Made by a program: the position numbers and the translations under genes. Positions 27,021 through 36,899 of a stretch of 64,000 nucleotides of DNA are shown in pieces (position 1 is the first letter of the stretch; each line of letters opens with the position of its first letter). The DNA comes from Verrucomicrobiaceae bacterium. GTDB taxonomy: Bacteria > Verrucomicrobiota > Verrucomicrobiia > Verrucomicrobiales > Verrucomicrobiaceae. The DNA lies in NCBI GenBank assembly GCA_016795365.1, contig JAEUHN010000039.1, positions 186,001-250,000 on the forward strand, written 5' to 3'. The notes under the pieces are model-generated. The model had not been told where the DNA came from. It saw nothing but the letters and a program-made list of their open reading frames with translations, and ran no database searches.

Positions 27021-30000
27021 TTACGTTGGAAGTTCGGGCGAGGTCGCAGGGCGATGGCGATGCAGCATCGCGAACACCGCAGGAACAAAGAACAGCGTGG
27101 CGATCGTGGCGAACAACAGGCCGCCGATCACAGCGCGGCCGAGCGGGGCGTTTTGCTCACCGCCTTCGCCGTGGCCGAGCGCCATCGGCAGCATGCCGAT
27201 CATCATCGCCAGCGCGGTCATCACGACGGGACGCAGGCGGCTGGCACCCGCTTCCCAGGCTGCGATGAGCGGAGAGCGACCTTGATTCAAATTGGTGCGT
27301 GCAAAGCTCACGACGAGCACCGCATTCGATGTGGCGACACCGAGACTCATGATCGCACCCATGAGCGCAGGCACGCTGAGCGTGGTGAAGGTGAGATACA
27401 AACTCCACGTCACGCCCGCAAGTGCGCCGGGCAATGCGGTGATGATGATGAACGGATCGAGCCAGCTCTGGAAGTTCACCACAAGCAGCAAGTAGATCAG
27501 CACGATGGCTCCGACCAGGCCTAGACCCAGGCCCAGGAAGCTCGAGTGCATGGTCTCACCCTGACCGCGCATGACGATGTAGCTGCCCTTTGGCAAGTCT
27601 TTCTCAGCCTCCTTCACCAGCGGCGCAATGTCTTGCATCACGCCACCGAGATCTCGGCCATCGACATTGCCAAACACATCAATCACCGGCTGCACGTTGT
27701 AGTGCGACAGCACCGCAGGACCCATACTGCGCTCCACGGTAGCGAGGTTGGAGAGCACCTGCGCGTTGCCTTCGCCGGGCTTGCTCGCGTTGATCGGCAG
27801 CGAGTTCAGCGCGTTGAGAGAGGTCATCTCATGCTCGGGCACGCGCACGTTGATCAAATACGAAATGCCCAGCTTCGGATTCAACCAGTAGCCGGGCTGC
27901 ACCTGGCCGCTGCCGTTGAGGGCGAGCAATACCGAGTTCGCCACGTCCCGCTCCGCGATGCCCATCTCGTTCGCCTTCACGCGATCCACATCCACATGAA
28001 GCTTGGGCTGGTCGGCAGGCTGTTGCACACGGATGTCCACGGCACCAGGGATGTGACGAATGCGCTCCGCGAGCCGCGCTGCGATGTCACGATTCTTCAC
28101 CAAGTCGCGTCCCACGATCTGCACGTCGAACGGTGCGGGCAGACCAAGGTTCAGCGTCTGGCTCACGATGTCCGCGGGCAGGAAGTAGAATGTCACGCCT
28201 GGAAACTCCCGATGCATTCGCTCACGAATGCGCCGCACATACTCTGCCGTCGGCGCATGCTCATGGTTGAGTGTCACCATGATGTCAGCGTCGCCCACGC
28301 CCACGAGACCACTGTTGCTGTAGCTCAGACTGATGCCGGAGTTGGGAATGCCGATGTTGTCGAGGATGCCGTTCAGATCATGTGCGGGGATCTCCTGGCG
28401 GATCGCGGTCTCGACTTGATCCACCAGTTTCGCCGTCTCCTCGATGCGCGTGCCGCTACGTGCACGCAGATGCAAGCGAAGCTGGCCCGCATCGACGCTT
28501 GGAAAGAAATCCTGCCCCAGATGCGGCACCAGCAGCATCGATCCACCGCAGAGCATGATGAAGAACAAAGCGAAGCTTTTCCTGAAATGCAGCACGGCAC
28601 CGAGCAGGCGTCGATAAGCCGCACGAAAGCTCTCAAAGGCGTGCTCAAAGAGATCGCCAATCAAGACGAAGGGCCGCTTCCAGAACGCGACGCGACCGCC
28701 TTCATGATCGTCCGCGAAGCGATGATGCACATTGCGGTAGAACCACATCACCAGCGTGGGGATCAGCGTGCGCGAGAGCACATAACTGGCGAGCATCGCA
28801 AACACCACCGCCTCCGCGAGCGGCACGAAGAGGTAACGCGCAACGCCGGTGAGGAAGAACATCGGCACGAAGACAATGCAGATGCACAACGTCGAGACCA
28901 GCGCAGGCAAGGCGATCTCCTGAGCGCCCGCGAGGATCGCTTGTTCCAGAGGCTGCCCCGTTGCCATCTGTCGATGCACGTTCTCGATCTCCACCGTCGC
29001 ATCATCCACGAGAATGCCCACGGCCAGCGCGAGACCGCCTAGCGTCATGAGATTGATCGTCTCGCCCATCGCGCTCAGCACGGCCAGCGAGGCGAGCACT
29101 GACAGCGGAATCGACAGGGCGATGATGATCGTGCTCCGCCAGGAACCGATGAAGAGCAGAATCATGATCGCCGTGAGAGCCGCCGCGATGACGCCTTCCT
29201 TCATCACGCCGTGGATCGCCGCTTTGACGAACACGCTCTGATCGGCGAATTCGCTCAGATTGATCTCGGGATTGATGCTCGCCATCACGCGCGGCATCGC
29301 GTCCTTGATGCCTTTAATCACATCGAGCGTGGAGGCCGCGCCGCTCTTCATGATCGTGAGCAGTGCCCCACGCACGCCATCGCGTCGGACGACATTTTGC
29401 TGCGGTAAGTAACCGTCTCGAACCTGGGCGACATCACGCACGTAGATCGTCGCTCCGTTCACCGCTTTCACCGGCAGGTCGTTCAGCTCGTCCAAGACCT
29501 TGGGGCTCGAGTTCAGCTCCACATCGTATTCGGTCGTGCCAATCTTCGTCGTGCCGCCGGGCAGGATGAGGTTCTGCGTGTTGATCGCATTCACCACGTC
29601 CTGCGCCATGAGGTTGTGCGCCTTGAGCGCGGTCAGATCGATGTCCACCGACACCACGCGCGTGCGTCCGCCATACGGCCATGGAATTTGCGCTCCCTGC
29701 ACGGTCGAGAGAGCCACGCGAATCTGCGTCTGGCCCGCGTCGTAGAGTTCCTGCTCGCCCAGCGTCTTGCTGCCGATCGCGTATTGCAGAATCGGCACGG
29801 TCGCCGCGTTGTAGCGAATGATCAGCGGCGGCGTCTGCCCCGGCGGCATCAGTCGCAGAATGGTCTGCGCAATCGCCGTCAACTGCGCCACGCCACCATC
29901 CACGTCCGCGCCTTCACGCAGGAAGACCTTGATGATGCCCACGCCATTGAAGGCGCTCGACTCCACGTGCTCGATGTCATTCACCGTCGCACTCAGCGCG

Positions 30001-30206
30001 CGCTCATGCGCATAGATCAGCCGCTGCTCCACCTCCGTCTGACTCAGACCTGCGAACTGCCAGATCACACTGATCACCGGGATGTTGATCGACGGGAAGA
30101 TGTCCACCGGCGTGCGCAGCAGGATGAACGGCGTCATCAAAACAAGCAGCAACGCCCCCACCACGAAGGTGTAGGGACGACGAAGCGCTAGACGGACAAT
30201 CCACAT
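27021..30206 (-). CDS. RND (AcrB/MexF-like) efflux pump permease
   Basis: 1061 residues, the normal size for a proton-driven RND transporter with 12 transmembrane helices and two large periplasmic loops. It starts IVRLALRRPYTF and has the periplasmic porter motifs DIFPSINIPVISVIWQFAGLS. The TM4 proton-relay pair appears in LAVGILVDDATVEIENVHR, and a C-terminal repeat in LMGAIMSLGVATSNAVLVVSFA. The tandem Asp and overall sequence favour a drug/organic-compound pump over the heavy-metal branch, but the substrate is unknown. It is divergent from the LysR regulator, a typical arrangement for inducible pumps. Confidence 0.92.
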   Translation of the reverse strand: MWIVRLALRRPYTFVVGALLLVLMTPFILLRTPVDIFPSINIPVISVIWQFAGLSQTEVEQRLIYAHERALSATVNDIEHVESSAFNGVGIIKVFLREGADVDGGVAQLTAIAQTILRLMPPGQTPPLIIRYNAATVPILQYAIGSKTLGEQELYDAGQTQIRVALSTVQGAQIPWPYGGRTRVVSVDIDLTALKAHNLMAQDVVNAINTQNLILPGGTTKIGTTEYDVELNSSPKVLDELNDLPVKAVNGATIYVRDVAQVRDGYLPQQNVVRRDGVRGALLTIMKSGAASTLDVIKGIKDAMPRVMASINPEINLSEFADQSVFVKAAIHGVMKEGVIAAALTAIMILLFIGSWRSTIIIALSIPLSVLASLAVLSAMGETINLMTLGGLALAVGILVDDATVEIENVHRQMATGQPLEQAILAGAQEIALPALVSTLCICIVFVPMFFLTGVARYLFVPLAEAVVFAMLASYVLSRTLIPTLVMWFYRNVHHRFADDHEGGRVAFWKRPFVLIGDLFEHAFESFRAAYRRLLGAVLHFRKSFALFFIMLCGGSMLLVPHLGQDFFPSVDAGQLRLHLRARSGTRIEETAKLVDQVETAIRQEIPAHDLNGILDNIGIPNSGISLSYSNSGLVGVGDADIMVTLNHEHAPTAEYVRRIRERMHREFPGVTFYFLPADIVSQTLNLGLPAPFDVQIVGRDLVKNRDIAARLAERIRHIPGAVDIRVQQPADQPKLHVDVDRVKANEMGIAERDVANSVLLALNGSGQVQPGYWLNPKLGISYLINVRVPEHEMTSLNALNSLPINASKPGEGNAQVLSNLATVERSMGPAVLSHYNVQPVIDVFGNVDGRDLGGVMQDIAPLVKEAEKDLPKGSYIVMRGQGETMHSSFLGLGLGLVGAIVLIYLLLVVNFQSWLDPFIIITALPGALAGVTWSLYLTFTTLSVPALMGAIMSLGVATSNAVLVVSFARTNLNQGRSPLIAAWEAGASRLRPVVMTALAMMIGMLPMALGHGEGGEQNAPLGRAVIGGLLFATIATLFFVPAVFAMLHRHRPATSPELPT

Positions 30207-30263
30207 GAGAGCAGACGGATTCTGTCATCAGTGCCCTGAAAGCCTAATATCGCTTTGCTCGGG

Positions 30264-30288
30264 GATTGATCGTGAGCGACGATCAATC
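30264..30288. promoter_or_regulatory. probable LysR-type regulator binding site
   Basis: A perfect 9-bp inverted repeat, GATTGATCG-N7-CGATCAATC, fits the T-N11-A rule for LysR-family boxes. It sits between the divergent pump and regulator genes and ends two bases before the LysR start codon, a position that would let the regulator repress itself while controlling the pump. Confidence 0.6.
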
Positions 30289-30290
30289 GC

Positions 30291-31175
30291 ATGGAACTCC
30301 GCCATCTCCGCTCCTTCATCGCCGTGGCCGATGAACTCAACTTTCGCCGCGCTGCCGACAAGTTGCACCTCGCCCAGCCTGCGCTCAGCGCTCAGATCAA
30401 GACGCTGGAAGATCGTCTCCAAGTGAAGCTCTTCGAGCGCACCACGCGCACGGTGAAGCTCACGCACGCCGGCCGCGTGCTCCGCGACGAAGCGCGCTCG
30501 GTGCTCGACGTGGCCGATCGAGCCGCGCACCGCACGCGCAAGGCTGAGGAAGGACTCGTCGGCACGCTACGCCTCGGCGTCATCGCGCCCGCAATGAATC
30601 CCTCGCTTGCCACCATCCTGCGCGACTTCCGCAAACGCTTCCCCGGCGTGCAGCTCAACATCTTCGACCTCACCAGCCCCGAGCAGATCGAGCGTCTGCG
30701 CAACGGCGAACTCGATGCGGGACTGCTGCGCCCACCGGTCGGGTTCCCAGAACTCGAATCCGTTTACGTCGCCCAGGCAGATCAGGTGCTAGCCCTTCCC
30801 GCCGACCATCGATTCATGAAGAAGAAGCGACTCACGTGGAGTGACTTCGACGGTGAACCGGTCGTGCTGGTGCAGCCCTCCATGCAGCACAGCTACTACG
30901 ACCCGTTCTTCGAAGCCTGCGCCAAGGCGGGCGCGAAGCCTGGTGCGACGCAGTATGCGAACGACATCGAGACGAAGCTCTGGCTCATCTCCGCTGGCTT
31001 CGGTCTGGCCCCAACCGCCTCCACACTGCAAAGCGTGCGACGGCCTGGACTCGCCTTTCGTCCACTGCCCTCCAAGCTCCCCGTTGTCGAAACCGTCCTG
31101 GCATGGCGGCGCAATGATGACTCGCCAGTGCTGACGAACTTCAGAGCGTGCTTCGCGGCGAAGCGTGGGAAGTAA
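30291..31175 (+). CDS. LysR-family transcriptional regulator
   Basis: 294 residues. The N-terminal winged helix-turn-helix is textbook LysR (MELRHLRSFIAVADELNFRRAADKLHLAQPALSAQIKTLEDRL, shown here as the span of residues 1-43), followed by the linker helix and a periplasmic-binding-like effector domain (VGTLRLGVIAPAMNPSLATIL). It is likely to control the divergent RND pump; a suitable inverted repeat lies immediately upstream. The inducer cannot be predicted. Confidence 0.92.
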   Translation: MELRHLRSFIAVADELNFRRAADKLHLAQPALSAQIKTLEDRLQVKLFERTTRTVKLTHAGRVLRDEARSVLDVADRAAHRTRKAEEGLVGTLRLGVIAPAMNPSLATILRDFRKRFPGVQLNIFDLTSPEQIERLRNGELDAGLLRPPVGFPELESVYVAQADQVLALPADHRFMKKKRLTWSDFDGEPVVLVQPSMQHSYYDPFFEACAKAGAKPGATQYANDIETKLWLISAGFGLAPTASTLQSVRRPGLAFRPLPSKLPVVETVLAWRRNDDSPVLTNFRACFAAKRGK

Positions 31176-31180
31176 GCTCG

Positions 31181-32497
31181 CTACACCATCTCCAGCCCAC
31201 GCATCGTGCCCGTGCTGGTGGCGAACTTGTCTTCTTCGATGCCCAGGCGTTGCAGGGCGGAGACGAAGAGATTCGGCAGCGGGTAGTTGCGCTCGCGGTC
31301 GAAGGCGAGATGCTGGCCGTGCTTGAAGCCGCCGCCCGCGAAGAGCACGGGCAGGTTGGTCGTAACGTGGGTGTTCGCATTGCCGAGGTTGCTGCCATAC
31401 AAAATCATCGAGTGATCCAGCACGGTGCCGCCTGTTTCCTTCGTCGATTTGAGATGACTGAACAACGCGCCGAGCTGCTTCATGTGCTCGCGGTCAATCG
31501 CTTCCAGCTGCGCGAGCTTCTTCGGTGACTTGCCGTGATGCGAGAGGCTGTGATAGCCGTCGTTGATGTCCGCGCCTTCGACTTCGATCGTGGGCGAGTT
31601 CACGCTGTCGAGCATGATCGTGATCAGACGCGTGCTGTCGGTTTCAAACGCAAGCCGCGCCATGTCATACATCAGCCGCACCTTGTCCATGTATTCGCGC
31701 GGGCTCTCGGGATCCTCCGGCGGCTTTGCCTTCACCACGGGCTTCGGCTTCTTCTCCCAGGCCTGCGCCGCACTAAGTCGCTGCTCCAGATCGCGCACGC
31801 CGGTGAAGTATTGATCCAGCCGCTCGCGATCATGTGCGCCGAGATCGCGCTGCAAGCTCTTCGCCTGTCCCGCTACCGCATCCATGATGCTCTGACCGAG
31901 CGACAGCTTCTTCTCTGCCTCGGCGATTTGTTTCGCCGAGCCTTGCAGGAAGAGCTTCTTGAAGACCTCCGACGGCTTCTCCTCGCATGGGATCAGCGCG
32001 CCACTGCCTGTCCACGATAAGCTGCGCAACCCCTGCTGCACATTCACGCCTAGCGTCAGCGATGGAAACCGCGTGAGATGGCCGATGCGCTCCGCCGCGA
32101 ACTGATCGAGCGAGATCGTGTTGCGGAAGCCGCCATTGCCCGGATGCGGTGCGGCAGTGAGGAAGCAATTGTCCGCCGGATGCCCACCGTCCACATCGGG
32201 ATGCATCACGCCGCTGAAGACCGTGAAGTCATTGCGATGCGCCTTCAGCTCTTCGAGGTAAGGCGAGAGCGCGTAGCCACGACCGACCGACTCCGCATCG
32301 GGGAAGAACTTCTCCGGCAGCAGGCCGAGGTTGTTGCACACCCCCAGGAACCGTCGCGGCGGCGGTGCCGAGGCCGCACGCGAGAACGCCGGCAACATCG
32401 CATCCAGCAACGGCAGCGCGAGACCAATGCCCGACGCGCGCAGGAACTGTCGGCGCGAGACGTGGCGTTGAGTGGAGATGAAGGCGGAGGGAGACAT
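31181..32497 (-). CDS. DUF1552 Tat-exported protein
   Basis: 438 residues from ATG 32497; a GTG start at 32548 would only lengthen the leader. A twin-arginine signal ([21 protein letters not shown]) predicts folded export. The DUF1552 hallmark HSLSHH is present (about residue 330), as are [16 protein letters not shown] and [10 protein letters not shown]. The family has no settled activity; it is nearly always encoded next to DUF1592/1588/1585 cytochrome proteins. Here that partner (33724-36261) is 1.2 kb upstream, separated by a transposase and repeats. Confidence 0.88.
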   Translation of the reverse strand: MSPSAFISTQRHVSRRQFLRASGIGLALPLLDAMLPAFSRAASAPPPRRFLGVCNNLGLLPEKFFPDAESVGRGYALSPYLEELKAHRNDFTVFSGVMHPDVDGGHPADNCFLTAAPHPGNGGFRNTISLDQFAAERIGHLTRFPSLTLGVNVQQGLRSLSWTGSGALIPCEEKPSEVFKKLFLQGSAKQIAEAEKKLSLGQSIMDAVAGQAKSLQRDLGAHDRERLDQYFTGVRDLEQRLSAAQAWEKKPKPVVKAKPPEDPESPREYMDKVRLMYDMARLAFETDSTRLITIMLDSVNSPTIEVEGADINDGYHSLSHHGKSPKKLAQLEAIDREHMKQLGALFSHLKSTKETGGTVLDHSMILYGSNLGNANTHVTTNLPVLFAGGGFKHGQHLAFDRERNYPLPNLFVSALQRLGIEEDKFATSTGTMRGLEMV

Positions 32498-32570
32498 GGA
32501 GCGAAATTTGGAACGCAGCCGTTGTGCATTATCGTTCAAAGAGATCACGCACGGACAATTGGAACAGGCT

Positions 32571-32655
32571 ATCGCACCCCTTTGGGGCGCGATCTTTGAC
32601 GGGAACCAATTCCCAGGCCGATGGCCTGGGCTAAGGGATCACGGGCCTTTGGCCC
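32571..32655 (+). repeat. REP-type repeat, left copy
   Basis: Contains three nested palindromes: GCACCCCTTTGGGGCGC, CCCAGGCCGATGGCCTGGG and GGGCCTTTGGCCC. A direct copy with scattered changes lies at 33479-33566 on the other side of the transposase gene, and a shortened inverted copy lies at 32894-32960. Confidence 0.85.
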
Positions 32656-32893
32656 GATGGCGGTGAGTCGATGGCCGTGATCCGATGGCCGTGATCCGAT
32701 AGCCGTGATCCGATAGCCGTGATCCGATAGCCGTGATCCGATAGCCGTGAGCCGATAGCCGTGAGCCGATGCCCGTGATCCGATGGCAGTGATTCGGAGG
32801 TCGTGATCCGATAGTCGTAACTCGATGACCGTGAGCCGATGACTGTGTTCTAATGCCCGCAATTCGATGGCGATGACCCGATCACCGTGATTT
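32656..32893. repeat. 17-copy tandem array of a 14-bp unit
   Basis: Seventeen contiguous 14-bp units, consensus GATRGCCGTGATCC. Units 2-8 are almost identical (differences only at the R position and T/G at position 12), while units 9-17 become progressively divergent. The unit length is not a multiple of three, and the array ends exactly where an inverted REP copy begins. Confidence 0.92.
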
Positions 32894-32990
32894 GATGGCC
32901 CAAAGGGGCATAATTCCTTAGCCCAGCCCATCGGGCTGGGTAATGATCGCCCACGCGAACAGCGGCCTGAAGGGCCGCGATATTCACCCA
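32894..32990 (-). repeat. inverted REP-type copy next to the transposase start
   Basis: GGCCCAAAGGGGC, AGCCCAGCCCATCGGGCTGGG and, further right, CGGCCTGAAGGGCCG repeat the palindromes of the left copy in the opposite orientation, with changes. It ends about 10 bp before the transposase start codon, so it probably also forms its 5' leader. Confidence 0.7.
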
Positions 32991-33000
32991 TCCGCATGCC

Positions 33001-33453
33001 ATGCCCCAGTCGCTATCGCGCATCCTCGTCCATCTCGTGTTCAGCACCAAACATCGGCAGCCCAACCTATCTCCCGAGATTCAGCGTGAACTGCATCCCT
33101 ATCTCGCGGGTGTGCTCGACAACATCGATTGCCCATCTTTGCGAATCGGCGGTGTGGATGATCATGTGCATTTGTTCTTCGGTTTGTCTCGCACGATGAC
33201 GATTGCAGAGGTGGTTGAGAAAGTGAAAACCAGCTCGTCCAAATGGCTCAAGACTAAGAGCCCAGTGTTGAGCGATTTTCATTGGCAACAAGGCTATGGT
33301 GCCTTCTCCGTCAGCCAGTCCGACGCAGATGCCGTCATCGCGTATGTGCGGGACCAAGCCCGGCATCATCAAAAGATGACGTTCCAGGATGAGTATCGAA
33401 CGCTGTTGGAGAAATACCAAATGCCCTACGACGAGAAATACGTGTGGGATTGA
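33001..33453 (+). CDS. IS200-like / REP-associated tyrosine transposase (RAYT)
   Basis: 150 residues, single-domain Y1 HUH endonuclease of the IS200/TnpA-REP superfamily. It begins SRILVHLVFSTKHRQP, has the HUH metal motif as DDHVHLFFGL (about 52-61) and the catalytic tyrosine in VIAYVRDQARHHQKM near residue 115, followed by the usual FQDEYRTLLEKYQM tail. Such enzymes cut and join single-stranded DNA at palindromic REP sequences. The palindromic repeats on both sides are the expected substrates. The frame is intact, so it could be active. Confidence 0.92.
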   Translation: MPQSLSRILVHLVFSTKHRQPNLSPEIQRELHPYLAGVLDNIDCPSLRIGGVDDHVHLFFGLSRTMTIAEVVEKVKTSSSKWLKTKSPVLSDFHWQQGYGAFSVSQSDADAVIAYVRDQARHHQKMTFQDEYRTLLEKYQMPYDEKYVWD

Positions 33454-33478
33454 CGGCCCGGTCGTGACAGCACGCATC

Positions 33479-33566
33479 ATCGCACCCCGTTGGGGCGCGG
33501 TCTTCGGTGGGAACCGTTTCCCAGGCCGGTGGCCTGGGCTATGGAATCACGGTCCTTTGGCCCGTT
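33479..33566 (+). repeat. REP-type repeat, right copy
   Basis: Direct repeat of 32571-32655: GCACCCCGTTGGGGCGC, CCCAGGCCGGTGGCCTGGG and GGTCCTTTGGCCC in the same order and orientation. The rest of the gap, 33567-33723, has no further recognisable structure. Confidence 0.85.
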
Positions 33567-33723
33567 GGTCTGTGCGAAGGCAGACTTCATGCGAGATCTG
33601 GTGCACTTCGGTCTTTTGATGAGATTCCGTCATTCGATACGCTGACAGTGTTCGGTTTTCTGACGCCAAGACCCTCGGTCGATGGTTCGGACTTACAGTG
33701 ATCTGTGGCCTTCGGGCTTATAG

Positions 33724-36261
33724 CTACTTCATCTGAAACACGACGCTCCCCACCACGCCATGCACCAGCGACTTCACGCCGAAGTCCTTCGCCTTCGCGT
33801 CAGCAAGGATGCGCTCGACCTCGGCTCGATCCGCGAAGTGAATCGGCGCGCCGGTGGCATACACAAGGAGCTGTCGGACGAGGTTGCGGGCGATTTGTTC
33901 TTCGTCGTCGAGCAGCAGCTTCTTCAGCTCGCGGATGTCATTGAAGCTGCGACCATCGGGCAGCGTGCCGCTGGCATCGACGGGTTGCGCGTGGTGGAAG
34001 GTGAAGGGCTGGCCGTTCTTGCCGAAGCCTTCGGGCGGTGTGCCATCGCCGTGGGCACGATACTTTTCGCGGAAGCCGCCGAAGACATCGAAGCTCTCCA
34101 GCGCGAAGCCGGCGGGATCGATCTTCGCGTGGCAGGCGGCGCAGGTTTCGAGCTTGCGATGGGCGTCGAGTTGCTGGCGGATGGTGTGCGCGCCGCGCGT
34201 GTCGGGCTCGATGGCGGGCACGCTCGCGGGCGGTGGAGGCGGCGGCTTGCCGAGCATGCGCTCCATGATCCACACGCCGCGCAGCACGGGTGAGGTGGTG
34301 GTGCCGTTGGCGGTGACTTTGAGCACGCTGGCCTGGGTCATGAGTCCGCCGCGCACGCTGTCTTTCGGCAGGCTCACGCGTTGCAAGGTGACGCCTTCCA
34401 CCTTGGGCAGGCCGTAGTGTTGCGCGAGGCGTTCATTGAGCATCGCGAAGTCGGACGACACAAGGTTGCGCGCGGGCAGGTCCTTGTGCAGCAGCTCGTT
34501 GAAGAACAACTGCGTCTCCTGCACGGCGGACTCGACGAGCAGATCGTCGAGGTAGTAGTCCGGGTAGAGCGTCGCGTCAGGCGAGGTGGCTTCCATCTTG
34601 CGGAGGTCGATCCAGTAATCGAGGAAGGCGTTCACGAAGCGACGCGAGCGAGCGCTCGCGAGCAGGCGATCCGTTTGTGCGTGCAGCACCTCGGGCTTCG
34701 ACAGATCAGCGGCGCGCAGCTCGGCATCGGGCTCGGAGTTCCAGAGGAAGTAGGCGAGGCGCGTGGCGAGCGCGGCGTTGTCGAGCTTGCCGGGCTTTTC
34801 TTCCAGGCAGACGAACTTCGGCGAACAAAGCACGGCGGTGTAGCCTGCGATCATCGAGTTCGCGAAGTCGCTGCCTGACTTTTTCGCGGCGTCAATGACC
34901 GCCATGAAGCGCTGCACATCGTCCTCCGCGAAGGGCTGGCGATACGCGCGCTGCATGAAGCGACGCAGCAGTCGCTCGGTGTCGCCTTCCTTGCTCACGA
35001 CTTCGAGCTTCGACTTCGCGTCCTTGCGATAGAGCGGGAGGCTATCGAAGAGCACATGATGCGCGGTGCTCGGCCAGTCTTTGATGATCGGGCCTTCGAC
35101 CTCCATCCATTGCATCGCAAGGCCGGGCTGGCCTTCCTTGGTCGCGAGCGGGTTGTGATACGCAGGCGGACGCGAGCGAAACAAGCGCGCGGCGTCGTAG
35201 CGGATGATCTCGCCTTTGAGCAAGTAGGTCTCGATCTCGCGCACGGTCGGCTCGGTGCCGAAGTCAAAGCTGCCGAGCAGACGAAGCTGTCGCGGCGGTG
35301 TCTCGCCATAGATCGTCACCGGCTCGGAGCGGCGGCCGTTCGACACGTTGTCGAGATCCGGCCGATACCACTTCTCGCCTGGCTGCGGCCCCACCCACAC
35401 CGAGTAGCCGCTGAAGCGCAGCTTATACAAACCGGAGCGCGGCACCTCGAACTCGCGGAACTTCAACTCGATCGGTTCATAGCTGCTCGCCACGCAACCG
35501 ATCGCTTCCTGCTCACGCAGCTTCGGGTCCTTCTTGCCCACCGTTGCAGGAGCCTTGCCCGCGCGCACATCGGGTTGTGCCTTGGTGCCCAACACTGGGA
35601 ACGTCGCGCGCTCAGGGCTCTTGTTGAACTGCGAGAACTTCATCTTGCCCACGAGGCTCTTGTCATCGCGTGCGTAGAAGCGCTCGGTCGTGGACTTTGG
35701 CTTCTGCGTGCTCTTCGCCATCGCCTCGCGCAGCGCATAGTCCGCCGCCACGAGGTAGCGCGCCATCTGCACGTGTGACACGTCGAGCGCGTCACCGATC
35801 TTGTTGAAGCGATTCGCCTCGCCGTCCTCCGGCAGCTTGTCTTTGATCTGTAGCCACGGCGCATCGAGCAGATCGCGCAACGTGTTCTCATACTCGTAGC
35901 GATTCATGCGCCGCCACGTCGTGCGCCCTTCGCGCTCAATGCGCTCCTGGTCCGCCGCGATCATCGGCTGTGCGAGATCACTGAGGAACGCCTTCACACT
36001 CGCCGCCTCCGGCTGCGCCTTCTTCTTCGGCGGCATCTCGCCCTCGCGCACGCGATCATGGACCTTCACCCACGCCGCGAAGGTCTTGGTGTCGCTCAGT
36101 TCAAACTTTAGTGCCGTAAGATCGAGGCCGCCTTTCTTCGTGTCCGCGTCATGGCACTCGATGCAGTGCTTTTCGATGAACGTAGATGCGCTCAGTGGCA
36201 GCGCAGCGCGTGCGAGCGGTGTGAAGGCGATAAGGAAGCTGAGGCTGACAAGGCGAACCAT
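33724..36261 (-). CDS. planctomycete-type cytochrome, DUF1587/1595/1592/1588/1585 protein
   Basis: 845 residues from ATG 36261 with a signal peptide ([19 protein letters not shown]). A haem-binding PSCyt1 module (CIECHD, about residue 33) leads. The PSD3 (DUF1587) segment [16 protein letters not shown] comes next, then PSD5/PSD4 (DUF1595/DUF1592) helices such as [15 protein letters not shown]. PSCyt3 (DUF1588) with CAACH and PSD2 (DUF1585) end the chain. This is the complete standard order. The family is thought to be periplasmic and redox-active on carbohydrates, acting with DUF1552 partners, but the reaction is not established. The DUF1552 gene follows downstream after the inserted transposase region. 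Confidence 0.9.
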   Translation of the reverse strand: MVRLVSLSFLIAFTPLARAALPLSASTFIEKHCIECHDADTKKGGLDLTALKFELSDTKTFAAWVKVHDRVREGEMPPKKKAQPEAASVKAFLSDLAQPMIAADQERIEREGRTTWRRMNRYEYENTLRDLLDAPWLQIKDKLPEDGEANRFNKIGDALDVSHVQMARYLVAADYALREAMAKSTQKPKSTTERFYARDDKSLVGKMKFSQFNKSPERATFPVLGTKAQPDVRAGKAPATVGKKDPKLREQEAIGCVASSYEPIELKFREFEVPRSGLYKLRFSGYSVWVGPQPGEKWYRPDLDNVSNGRRSEPVTIYGETPPRQLRLLGSFDFGTEPTVREIETYLLKGEIIRYDAARLFRSRPPAYHNPLATKEGQPGLAMQWMEVEGPIIKDWPSTAHHVLFDSLPLYRKDAKSKLEVVSKEGDTERLLRRFMQRAYRQPFAEDDVQRFMAVIDAAKKSGSDFANSMIAGYTAVLCSPKFVCLEEKPGKLDNAALATRLAYFLWNSEPDAELRAADLSKPEVLHAQTDRLLASARSRRFVNAFLDYWIDLRKMEATSPDATLYPDYYLDDLLVESAVQETQLFFNELLHKDLPARNLVSSDFAMLNERLAQHYGLPKVEGVTLQRVSLPKDSVRGGLMTQASVLKVTANGTTTSPVLRGVWIMERMLGKPPPPPPASVPAIEPDTRGAHTIRQQLDAHRKLETCAACHAKIDPAGFALESFDVFGGFREKYRAHGDGTPPEGFGKNGQPFTFHHAQPVDASGTLPDGRSFNDIRELKKLLLDDEEQIARNLVRQLLVYATGAPIHFADRAEVERILADAKAKDFGVKSLVHGVVGSVVFQMK

Positions 36262-36361
36262 GGGGCGCTCTGTAACGCAGGTGCGGTGGGGGTTCGAGCA
36301 GAGAACTATCTTGCGTTTGCCAGGATTTGAAGCGCAGGCGGGTGGGAGTTTCAGCGAGAGG

Positions 36362-36889
36362 TTAAGCCCCACTTCGATGCAATATGATTAACTTCACGCC
36401 TTGCTTGGAGCATGTCTCATCAATCAGAAGAAGTTTCGTTTTAGTTGTTGGTGAGAGAGGCCAGAGGTCGGATGGAATCATGATGGCAGCTACGGGAACC
36501 TTACCAGTCTTTAGTGCATAATGCGCTGCTTGTCCGATTGCCTCGTGCCACTTTTCGAGACGATCAACTTCAATGGCATAGTGTGGGGTAAGCACGTCAA
36601 CTCGACCGCCCTCGACAGTTACCTCGGTCTTGCCGGACAGTGCGGACGCAAGCGCTGCTGACCAGTGGGACTCTAGCTGGGCGTCCGTGATGCGAAGCTC
36701 GATGACGGGCATGAGCAATTCCCCGGGCGTAGCATGGAGTATGTCGCCCGATGTGATAGCAGGTGCCACGTCCGTAGGGCCGTCGGAACGCAAAAGCCGT
36801 TTCGTGCCAACGATAGCAAACGATACAACTAGTGCTATGGAGAGCACGCGTGCCGCAATCTTGGCCGTTGGATGAACCTCAATACGCAT
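36362..36889 (-). CDS. membrane-anchored PD-(D/E)XK nuclease-like protein (cassette gene 3)
   Basis: 175 residues, no named family recognised. One N-terminal membrane helix (about 10-28) precedes a soluble domain. The core [21 protein letters not shown] followed by [11 protein letters not shown] (about residues 92-125) has the pattern of PD-(D/E)XK folds: an Asp at the turn, an E-x-D in place of the usual E-x-K, and the Gln/Tyr of motif IV. If the reading is right it is a nuclease-like domain tethered to the membrane. It starts 10 bp after the preceding cassette gene stops. Because the third catalytic residue differs, activity is doubtful. Confidence 0.65.
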   Translation of the reverse strand: MRIEVHPTAKIAARVLSIALVVSFAIVGTKRLLRSDGPTDVAPAITSGDILHATPGELLMPVIELRITDAQLESHWSAALASALSGKTEVTVEGGRVDVLTPHYAIEVDRLEKWHEAIGQAAHYALKTGKVPVAAIMIPSDLWPLSPTTKTKLLLIDETCSKQGVKLIILHRSGA

Positions 36890-36899
36890 TGCTAGATGC

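Noticed and set aside
32656-32893. Possible CRISPR array (regularly spaced repeats).
   Set aside because: The 14-bp units are contiguous with no spacers, and no cas genes are near.
32569-32997. Minus-strand frame through the 14-bp array encoding repeats rich in RITAIGSR.
   Set aside because: It is a frame-cycling translation of the tandem array bounded by REP palindromes and matches no protein pattern.
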